In this document: in pieces, positions 6,098-13,896 of the stretch
Numbering within the stretch: position 1 is the stretch's first letter
How the letters are laid out: each line of letters opens with the position of its first letter
Assembly (NCBI GenBank): GCA_025201705.1
Contig: MU617402.1
Coordinates: forward strand, 1 to 13,896
From: Dissophora ornata
Taxonomy: Eukaryota; Mortierellomycota; Mortierellomycetes; Mortierellales; Mortierellaceae
DNA: 13,896 nt
Direction: 5' to 3'
The notes under the pieces: generated by a model
The model's input: the letters and a program-made list of their open reading frames with translations, nothing else
The model's database searches: none
What the model was told of the DNA's origin: nothing
Made by a program: the position numbers and the translations under genes

Positions 6098-8670
6098 ATG
6101 GCCTTTCGATTCCAGTGGCCTTACTTCTCGGATGAATTCATCCAGGAGGCAAAGACCATGCTCACCAATGCTCTCAACAAGGGCAACAAGCCTGCTGTGA
6201 TTGTTGACCACATCACAGTCAAGGAGCTTGACATGGGCACCCTGGTAAGCTATCGCCATGCGACCTACAACCAAGATGATATTCCTGGCAACATGTCCCG
6301 AGACTGTGGAACTAAAAAAAAAAAAAAATCCTTCTCTTCCTGGACTGTATGTATTCCTCTCCCTCTAGCCCCCAGAACTGGAGATGCTGGAGATGGGCGA
6401 GCTGTCGACAGAGCGCTTCCGCGGCATCTTCAAGCTCACTTACAATGGCGATGCCCATATTGTTCTTCAGACCAAAGTTCAGGTACGACTAACTGTGTTT
6501 CACTTGAACACATGGATGGAGTCTTCGCTTTTACCAATACCTTATATTGCATTCTAACTTTGATGCAAACAAAAACAAACAATCGCACTAGGCCAACCCA
6601 ATGAACGTCAAGAAAACCGACAATCCTTCATATACCCGGCGTGGTATCTTGGCAGCGGACCAGCCGCTTGTCGTGCCCATGCTCCTCAGGATTAGCGACT
6701 TCAAACTGCGAGGAATCATTGTCTTGGTTGTCGACCAGATCAAAGGAATCACTCTCGTCTTCAAAAACGACCCATTAGAGTCAGTCCTCGTCAGCTCTAC
6801 ATTCGACAGTATCACTCCCATTCAGCGCTTCCTTCAGTCAGAGATTGAAAAACAGCTCCGGAATCTGTTCCAGGAAGATCTCCCCACTGCCATCCACAAC
6901 CTCTCTCAGCAGTTTACCAAGAAGCCAGAGGATGTATCAAGACAACACTCGCAGGACGATATTCATGGAAGACCTGGCATCTATGATGGTGGACTAGGAA
7001 CACCCATGGTATCTCAGAATCCATCGAGACGTTCATCGATACTGCCTGGTACCAAAAAGATACCCGGAAAAACTAGTTCGGAGCCAGACCTGAGCATGGG
7101 GGCGCATTACGATGAGGACGGACTGAAGCCAGTAAGGAAACCTGCCTCTGCTACGGTGCGATCAGAATCACCCGACTCAGGGTCCCGTCGTGACCCACAT
7201 ACGGAATATACTAGGGATGCCCAACGAGATTTGTTAGAGGAGTCACTCAGCCATCATGTAAACAACCCTGTCCAAGAGCGGCGTTCGTCGCGAGCTACAA
7301 GCAGGAGGCCGTCGCTAGTGTCGGATCGATACGACCACAATGGAACGTCCACTGCTTCGACAATGGAGAGGATATCCATGCGTGATAATTCCGTCACGCC
7401 GTCACTTGGGATCGCCGAGTCAACGCACCTCGCCAACCAGTTTGCAAACCTGATTCACAGCAATCAGACAATATCGCCCTACGCCCAAAACTTGGAACAT
7501 TTTGCTTTTAGATCTGTCCCACCAAAGAGGCCGGCGTCGGTGCAGTACTTTGGACCCAATACAGCTTATGGAACGCAATCACCTGGCAGCAAGAGCGGAC
7601 CCAATAGCTTGAATGGAGTTGAGATATCGAAGGATGGACTGGGAAATATTCGGAACAAAACGCCTGGACAAAACAATGTTTACACTCAATACAGGAATGA
7701 AGTCGGATATGGCCAGGGTTCGCCACGGATATCACACCGTCGTTTACATGGACGTGTTGGAATCCGGCGGTACGCTATGCAATTGGGAGCAGGGAATGGA
7801 CCAAGGGAATTGAGTGATCATGATTCCGACGAGTACAACGATGTGGATGAAGCGCTCTCAGAAAGCGAATATGTATACGTCGAAAGGCTGTCCCGGCCGT
7901 CACTTGAGAATGAGCGTGGCGATGCACAGGACAATCAGGATCACAATGGACTTTCATCCACTATCAAGAGTAGAGCAACTCTTTCGTCGTTGTCTGGATC
8001 TTTACAACCCATTGATGGCCATACGCCGTCATCAGGACTGTCGCCAGCCTCTCGACCTCAGCCCAGTCGCCAACGATCATCAAATAACAAAAGTCCCTAT
8101 TATGCATCTCATGCATCCAACGCGATGCCAGGAGGATTCTCATCAGGAGTGGACCCGAGATCGTGGACTTTGTCATCCGGCAGACATACGACTATGGAAG
8201 ACAATCCGAGGATTGAAACAAGGTCGGTTTCGTCGAAACAGGTGCTCTCGCCTGATACGGCACTCCATCGAGAGTTAGCGGCGATGCAATTGAACAGCAA
8301 GCAACAGTTCTCGCCTCCTGCAACACCACTCTCTCCAAATCAGCTGAACAGCCACGCTCCTAAAGCGCCGTCCGTCGCAACCTCAACAGCAAGGACATTT
8401 AGCAATACTCAACGCCATAGTCAGTCATCCCCGCGGTTACCACCTCCGGGGGCCCTGAAGCGCGACAAGCGCAATTCCTCGATCCTTAGCTCGAGGAGGG
8501 TCAGCTCCGTCGGGATTGGTCTTGGGGTTTTGAGTAAGGAGGGGGATAAAAGGGGAGACTCTATAAGAACAGGCTCCCCTCTACAGCTGCAGGAGCGGTC
8601 CTCGCTCCACAAGACAAACCCATTTACAGCTAGCTCTAATTCTGAGTGGTTTGAGCCTGATAGTTCCTAG
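6098..8670 (+). CDS. MDM34: ERMES subunit Mdm34 (SMP-domain protein), 3 exons, 779 aa
   Basis: Outer-mitochondrial-membrane subunit of the ER-mitochondria encounter structure (with Mmm1, Mdm10, Mdm12), needed for phospholipid transfer and mitochondrial shape. Exons: 6098-6244, 6369-6482 and 6592-8670. Introns are 124 and 109 nt with GTAAGC and GTACGA donors; both joins are phase 0. Residues 1 to about 195 form the SMP lipid-transfer domain, starting MAFRFQWPYFSDEF, with KELDMGTL|PPELEMLEMGE spanning junction 1 and TKVQ|ANPMN spanning junction 2. RGIFKLTYNGDAHIVL, KGITLVFKNDPLESV and IEKQLRNLF follow, matching the family closely. The remaining 580 residues or so are Ser/Pro/Arg-rich and probably disordered, with an acidic patch near 495-520. 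At 779 aa it is longer than most family members I recall. Yeast Mdm34 is ubiquitinated by Rsp5 through a PY motif; I see no PPxY here. Start context GCCATGG is strong. Intron 1 carries an A14 run (6314-6327). It shares its promoter region with FKBP12. Confidence 0.95.
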
Positions 8671-9061
8671 GCCATTGAGCCACCCAGAGCAATAAAAAAA
8701 AATCGTTAGCAAGCATGTTGGGCGAAGCACTTGAACTTCAACCACAAAGTGTCATGTGATGATTGAATGAGTGGTAGGATCTAATGGAAACGGAGGTGGG
8801 ATTTACAGGCCAGTGTGATTGTTTACATTTGAACATTTTCTTTTTTTTTTTTTTTCTGGCACCCCAGCAGTCACCAGCTTCCAACGAGTCAAGTGCGTTC
8901 CTGTTCGAACGACTTTGCTCTTCGTCTTTTCGCATCGTTCACGAACCCATTCAGTGCACCTCTCCGACCCTGCTTGACATTGCTTTTTGTTCGGCGACAT
9001 CAAGAATACCCTCATAGTTTCCATTGCTCCACCCCGACCACCTAACAGAAAGCACACTTAT
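8671..9061. promoter_or_regulatory. MDM34 3' end and UTP14 promoter
   Basis: 391 bases between two same-strand genes. The left part holds the MDM34 poly(A) signal. A T15 run at 8841-8855 is the most obvious feature; poly(dA:dT) tracts commonly keep promoters nucleosome-poor in fungi, so it probably marks the UTP14 promoter. The sequence after about 8860 is pyrimidine-rich and likely leader. No TATA box was recognised. Confidence 0.55.
8691..8696 (+). promoter_or_regulatory. Poly(A) signal AATAAA for MDM34
   Basis: A canonical AATAAA, extended by further A residues, lies about 20 bases past the MDM34 stop codon. Confidence 0.65.
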
Positions 9062-12000
9062 ATGGCACCAGGACGACGAGGTGGTGGCCGTAGCGGCGGC
9101 TCCGGTGATAGAGACAACAACACCGGTCGTAAGCCACAGGCCAACAACCACAGCCGAAAGGCTCGCGGAGCAGCAGCAGCGGCAGCAGCAGCTTCTACAT
9201 CCTCTGGCAAATCCAGCAAACCCAACATCAAATCACTCGCCAACGTCTTTTCTCTCGAAGACGAAGAAGAGTCCAAGAGTGCGAGACGTCGCAAGCAGTA
9301 CCTGGACGAGGTCGACAACTACGAATACAATGTTGATGAGATTGAAGATGAAGATGACGAGGAGATTGATTCGGACGACGCCTTTGATGAGGAAGACGAG
9401 GAGAAATACGAGAACTTCCAGTTCTATGGATCCAAGGACAGGGGCAAGAAGACTAAGAAGAGTACCCAGGCTGATAAGAAGGTAATGCATATGAATTTGG
9501 AGGACTCTCGGTTTATTCAACTGAGGAAGATGTGAAAGCTCTTATATCGTCAAGACGTTGTTCTAACATGTTTTTATGTACATATACATACACCATAATG
9601 ACAGGGAAAGGGCAAGAAGGCCGACTCTGACGATGAGGATATGATGGATCAGGAAGATAGCGAAGAAGAGGAGGAGGAGGAATCAGAGGAAGAGGAAGGC
9701 GCAGAGTACATGGACATCTCGGAAATGTTGAATCAGCCTGAGGAGGACGAGGTTGTTTTGCCAAAAAAGACCAAGGTCCCTGGATTCAACGACTACGAAA
9801 GTGAAGAGGAGGACTTCAAATTTGGTGGCTCTGATGAAGAAGAAGAAGACGAGGATGAGGGCGAGGAGGAGGAGGAAGGTGAAGATGAGGAAGATGAAGA
9901 CGAGGACATGGAAGACGATGACGATATCAAGGGCACTGGTCTGACCAGTTTTATTGACTCGCTGGAGACAAAGCCCTCAAAGCGCAAGCAGGATGACACC
10001 CATGATTCATCATCAAAGAAGGCGCGCAAGGCCCTGCGCGAGAGAACTGAGGCCTACGATGAATCAGAGTACAACCTCCAGGCTCACCGCTCCTCGGCTG
10101 CGCACTCGGTCAACGGTAGCAACAAAAAGAAGCTCGACATCTTCGATCTTGTCAGCACTGTTCAGGATGAGGCTGGATTCAGCGCTTTGAAGAAGAACGT
10201 TCAGGCTCTGGAAAAGGGATCCAAGAAAGGAAAGACTGTCGACACCCTGGCAGCCCCTCTGCCAAAGATTGTGCAGGACCGATTAAACCGTCAGGCTGCC
10301 TACGATGAGACAAAGAAGGAGGTCTCCAAGTGGCTTCCCATCGTCCAGAAGAACCGTCAGGCTGAGCACCTTGCCTTCCCGATGAACGCACCCCCCATAG
10401 ATTCTCCGTCAAATGCCACACTTGCCAGCAAGTTTGATGCATCAACAGAGATGGAGAAGGAGGTCCAGAGTGTCTTGATCGAAGGTGGTATGCAAGAAAA
10501 GAAGCTGATGGAGTTTGAGGAGCTGGCTTTGAACAAGATGTCTACGGAGGAGGTTGAGAAACGTCGTGCAGAGCTTCGCATGATGCGCGATCTCATGTTC
10601 CGTGAGGAGATCCGCGCGAAGCGAGTCTCCAAGATTAAGAGCAAGCTCTACCACAAGATCAAGAAGAAGGAGCGCGAACGCAACGCCCTGACTGCTGAGG
10701 AGATGGCGGAGCTGGATCCTGAACAGGCTCGCGAGGAGCGTCTACTTGCTGAGCAGAAGCGTGCCGAAGAGCGCATGACCCTCAAGCACAAGAACTCGGG
10801 CAAGTGGGCCAAAGACCAGCTGAAGCACGGCAACTTTGACCCGGAGTCTCGACAAGCAATCACGGAACAGATCGAGCGTGGTGAACGTCTGCGACGCAAA
10901 ATCCAAGATGTTGACTCTGATGAGGAGCAATCTGGCGGAGAGAGCGAATATAGTGAATATGACGACGATGATATCGAGGGTGTCAAAGCCCGTGCTTTTG
11001 ATGAGCTCGCACAGGTTGAGGAGCAGCTTGCCAAGGACCAGGACGCTGCTCTTGAAGCCAAGGTTGGCAAGGGTATCTTTGCCATGAAGTTCATGCAAGA
11101 TGCCGCCAAGAGAAGCAAGATGCAAGCTGAGGCTGCTGCAGAAGAGTTCCGCAAAGAAATGATGGAGGAAGAGGAGATGAGAGCGCAGTCGAGCGAGGAC
11201 GAATGGAAGTCTGTCACCAAGGGCGGCAAGAAGGCTTCCAAAAAGGCGACAAAAGAAGCTGAGGCTGGAACTGTTATTGGTGCCGGAGGAAGAATGGTTT
11301 TCGGCAACGCTGCAGCCACGCCAAGCGAGGGAGACAAGGAAATCGCGACTGGCGAGGCAAAGGCTGTAAAGATGAACAGCGGAGGGCAGATCAACAAGGT
11401 TGCGTTCTCTGCAGGCCACTCTACAAAGGTTGCTGGACCTGTGAACGTGAAGATTGCTGGAACAAGCACACGGTCGAGCGCGAAGGACAATGACTCAGAT
11501 GAGGGCTCTGCCAATCCCTGGCTCCAGGCTGAAAAGCATGGACAGGGCAAGATTGCTCGTAAAGGCGATAAGGGCATGACCAAGGACAGCTCCAAAGTGG
11601 ACAAGCTGCAGGCCAAGATCAAGAAGCAGAAGGCCGGCGAGGCAGGATCGGATGATGAGGTTCAGATTGATACCAGCTCGTTCTTGACTCTTAGCAAGGA
11701 TAGCCAAAAGGAGCGCGGATTGCACAAAGAGGAAGCGAAGGACGCATCAGACGAGGAAGAAGAATCGGCGCCAGCACCAGCAAAATCAAAAAAGAACGGC
11801 AAGGCGGCTAAAGTATCAGCTGCAGCATCTGTTGTTGATGATGATTCGGATGCCTCTGAGGCAGAGCCTGTTATGGTTCATGCCAAGACTGCTGCCGCTC
11901 TTTCTCAGCGCGACTTGGTTGCGCGAGCTTTTGCCAACGACAACGTTGTGTCCGAGTTTGAGAAGGAGAAGCTGGAGGTGATGGAGGCTGAGAAGCCTAA

Positions 12001-12470
12001 GGATGTCGATATGACTCTCCCAGGATGGGTACGTTCCCTTATTGATGTTTTGCAAATGAGTTTCTATGGCGTGAACCGACGGTTCTGTGAAGTGTGATTC
12101 TAACTACTCTCGTCAACCACTGTTTTTAACCTGGCTTTGATAGGGCTCTTGGGCTGGCAAGGGTGCCAAGAAGAAGAAGAACGTCGTGGTGAAGAAGGCG
12201 CAGCCTGGCGAGGGTGTTGAGGCGAGCAAGCGCAAGGATGCCAAGCTGGCGCATGTCATCATCAACGAGAGGCGCGACAAGAAGGCAGCATCGTATGCGG
12301 TGACGCAGATCCCACACCCGTTCAAGACGTGGGCGCAGTACGAGCAGAGTCTGCGGGCACCAGTAGGCAAGGAGTGGAACACGAACGCGACGTTCCAGAA
12401 GATGACACTGCCAAGGGTCACAACCAAGCTCGGCAAGATCATCGATCCTCTTACCGCACCATTCAAGTAG
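9062..12470 (+). CDS. UTP14: SSU processome / U3 snoRNP protein Utp14, 3 exons, 1056 aa
   Basis: Nucleolar component of the small-subunit processome, needed for 18S rRNA maturation; in yeast it activates the helicase Dhr1, which releases U3 snoRNA. Exons: 9062-9481, 9605-12028 and 12144-12470. Introns are 123 and 115 nt, GT...AG, with TTCTAAC and TTTTAAC branch-like sites; joins are phase 0. Order of parts: basic Gly/Arg N-terminus, Ala8 run (37-44), long Asp/Glu tracts (about 67-260), KLDIFDL (316-322), then the family core with AAYDETKKEVSKWLPIV from 371 and KIKSKLYHKIKKK (483-495). The signature LPGW|GSWAGKG spans the second junction (W948/G949), and the C-terminus contains PHPFKTWAQYEQSL and a TKLGKIIDPL segment, both typical of Utp14. 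Yeast Utp14 is about 900 aa; the extra length is mostly acidic low complexity. Start at 9062 is the first ATG of the open frame. The gene ends tail-to-tail with the secreted-protein gene, 246 bases apart. Confidence 0.96.
9170..9193 (+). repeat. GCA microsatellite encoding Ala8 in UTP14
   Basis: Eight alanine codons in a row, seven of them GCA/GCG and the last GCT, give residues 37-44. A slippage-prone coding repeat in the disordered N-terminus; length may vary between strains. Confidence 0.8.
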
Positions 12471-12655
12471 AGATCTCCTTTGCAGATAGACACACATTAT
12501 TATTTTTTCCATCCCATGAGCATTTTGTTGTTATTGCCCTGTTACTCTATCGTTCAATCATTCCCATCCATGCATCGCTTTCATTGTCTATTATCACTAA
12601 AATAACACAATAATCATACATCGCTGCCAGTCATGCTTTGGTCCATTGCCAGGCT

Positions 12656-12661
12656 TTTATT
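12656..12661 (-). promoter_or_regulatory. Poly(A) signal AATAAA for the secreted-protein gene
   Basis: The plus strand reads GCTTTTATTG, so the minus strand has CAATAAAAG about 55 bases past the stop at 12719-12717. No canonical AATAAA was found for UTP14 in the same 246-base convergent spacer, although A/T-rich variants occur near 12595-12615. Confidence 0.55.
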
Positions 12662-12716
12662 GTACTTTATCGAGTCATTAGGTATATGTCATTAGTGATG
12701 TACTATGCCATGGGCG

Positions 12717-13601
12717 TTATGAAACGATGGGCAGAGGACATCCAGTATTGCCATCAATCTGAAGAGCCTTGCCGCGGAACTGCTTCAAGAACTTTTTCTG
12801 CTTGTGATTGACCTTGTGATAATGTTGTTGGTGTTTGATGCCCTCTTCCTCTTCTTTTTGGTTGTTCACCACGCTCTTGTCGTTCTTCTCTAGTTTTGTG
12901 ACCTCTTCGCGGCTCCCTTGTTGGTCCCAGATCTAAGGCGAATAGATGCTTGCGGTGAGTAACAGATAAGACGATTAGAGATACCACGTTCCTTCTTTCA
13001 TAATTTTTTTCTATCTTACCATCTGGTCCATGTACTCGAGCTCTGCACATCCCTCAGGCACAGCCCTTGGGACATACCCCTCATCGCCGTAGAGTGGTGT
13101 CTCCTCCCAGACCGCATCCCTGTCCTTGCTATTCACCTTATCCTCTCCTTTGTCCGTGTCCTTATCCTTGTTTCCCTTGTGAGTTCCTCTGATGGCATTT
13201 AAACCTCCACTCAGGTCTATTCCAAACAAATTGCCAAGAAAGTCCATCGCAGTTTGATTGTCACTGCTGCTGTCAGTGCTTCCCTCTTCCGGTTCCTGCG
13301 TTCCATCTGCTCCATCTGCTCCGGTATTTTCAATCTTGTTTTTGTTGGCTTTGACAAAGAAACTGGCCTTTGTGTAGACGATGCCCTTTCCGACAGGGTA
13401 AACCTTTTCGGACTCATCGTCATCGTTGATAGCAGCCTTGTTGTTGGCAACGAGGATCGCTTGACGGTGATTGTTAATGCTGTTGTTGTCCTCCGGGTTC
13501 GTTAAAAGCGGAGATGACGATGACGGTGAAGATGCGGTCTCTGCTCGGTCAATGAGCGAGAGGGCAGCGCTGGAGAGCAGGAAGATGTATGGTACGCGCA
13601 T
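12717..13601 (-). CDS. Putative secreted protein of unknown function, 2 exons, 265 aa
   Basis: I do not recognise this protein. Minus-strand exons: 13601-13020 (194 codons) and 12932-12717 (71 codons plus TAA), with an 87-nt intron (donor GTAAGA, acceptor CCTTAG, branch-like TCTAATC) in phase 0. The N-terminus MRVPYIFLLSSAALSLIDRA looks like a cleavable signal peptide: Arg2, a hydrophobic core to about residue 17, cleavage probably between 19 and 23. The mature part is low complexity: Ser/Asn-rich to about 60, a KGIVYTKASFFVKANKNK stretch (72-89), a short hydrophobic amphipathic patch (MDFLGNLFGIDL, 119-130), a Lys/Asp-rich run (141-162) and a Lys/His/Gln-rich C-terminus (210-250). It has only two cysteines, C185 and C259, one per exon, and NxS/T sequons at N39 and N115. 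The 66-bp-upstream TATA box supports this start. A cell-wall or small secreted protein is possible; nothing proves it. Confidence 0.72.
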
Positions 13602-13896
13602 GTTGAAAGAAGGAAGGATAATCCGACAGTGATGGGAGGGGGAGAAGTAACACTGCGGGCCTCTTTTATATCCAGGCGTGATATGGGTCCAGAACACGCA
13701 CTGAATGAGTACGTTCCAGGATCGACTGACGGTAACGGCAGTAGAAGATTTTGCGGTATGAAAAGCACAAACCACTCTTTTCTAAAAAAAACACATTCCC
13801 ATTTCTTTTGAAATGCGGTGCAGTAACAACACAGCCTTCTTGTGGTCAAATAAACGCGCGAGAAATCATGCATGCAGATTTTTTTTTTTTTTTTTT
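13602..13896. promoter_or_regulatory. Upstream region of the secreted-protein gene and contig end
   Basis: 295 bases to the window end. It carries the TATA box at 13664-13670, an A8 run near 13784-13791 and a terminal T18 run (13879-13896). No other gene is supported. The homopolymer at the very end probably marks an assembly break. Confidence 0.6.
13664..13670 (-). promoter_or_regulatory. TATA box for the secreted-protein gene
   Basis: The minus strand reads GGATATAAAAGAGG here, a close match to the TATA consensus, 63-69 bases before the ATG at 13601. A start about 30 bases downstream gives a leader of about 35 nt with pyrimidine-rich sequence. Confidence 0.65.

Noticed and set aside
8987..9061. 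25-residue N-terminal extension of UTP14
   Set aside because: The extension would have to begin at a TTG codon; the first ATG of the frame is at 9062 and gives a plausible basic N-terminus.
10648..11622. 324-codon minus-strand open frame (Ser/Leu/Ala-rich) and similar ones at 9793-10029 and 10742-11419
   Set aside because: They are antisense shadows of the Glu/Lys-rich UTP14 coding sequence; the sense strand clearly encodes a conserved protein.
13602..13775. 58-residue N-terminal extension of the secreted protein
   Set aside because: It would read through the TATA box at 13664-13670 and bury the signal peptide; the Met at 13601 fits both signals.
1..13896. tRNA, rRNA, transposon or CRISPR features
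   Set aside because: A by-eye scan of both strands found no tRNA B-box with matching stems, no long terminal or inverted repeats, no transposase or reverse-transcriptase motifs and no spaced repeat array. A covariance-model or repeat search was not possible.

Overview
This is a eukaryotic nuclear window from a filamentous fungus. Every gene I could rebuild has short spliceosomal introns (75-139 nt) with GT...AG ends, and several carry a visible CTAAC/CTAAT/TTAAC-type branch site. MDM34, an ERMES-complex subunit largely confined to fungi and some protists, excludes an animal or plant. The intron density, polyQ-rich proteins, roughly even base composition and TATA-containing promoters suggest an early-diverging fungus such as Mucoromycota/Mortierellomycotina. 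That placement is inference; no rRNA or other barcode is present. The window opens in a G8 run and ends in a T18 run, consistent with a complete short contig broken at homopolymers.

Layout, left to right. 1-1669: no gene I can support. 1670-2331 (+): BET5/TRAPPC1, a TRAPP vesicle-tethering subunit, 2 exons. 2645-4091 (-): a FYVE zinc-finger protein, 5 exons, polyQ N-terminus. 4092-4897: promoter and 3'-UTR sequence with TATA boxes on both strands. 4898-5559 (-): FKBP12 prolyl isomerase, 4 exons, one only 11 nt long. 5560-6097: shared divergent promoter. 6098-8670 (+): MDM34, 3 exons. 9062-12470 (+): UTP14, an SSU-processome protein, 3 exons. 12717-13601 (-): an unrecognised secreted protein, 2 exons. 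13602-13896: its promoter, with a TATA box.

The genes are housekeeping genes in separate transcription units, not an operon. Loose themes are membrane traffic and organelle contact (TRAPPC1, FYVE protein, Mdm34) and growth control/ribosome production (FKBP12, UTP14). I found no mobile element, CRISPR array, tRNA, rRNA or defence system, and no undescribed multi-gene system.

The most rewarding observations are gene-structure features: the 11-nt microexon that supplies the conserved HY-x-GT segment of FKBP12, a stop-free 75-nt intron (25 codons) in the same gene, a TATA box placed to drive antisense transcription into FKBP12, and an orphan secreted Lys/His/Asp-rich protein. All exon coordinates were derived by hand from frame continuity, splice-site bases and remembered family motifs. 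No search was run.
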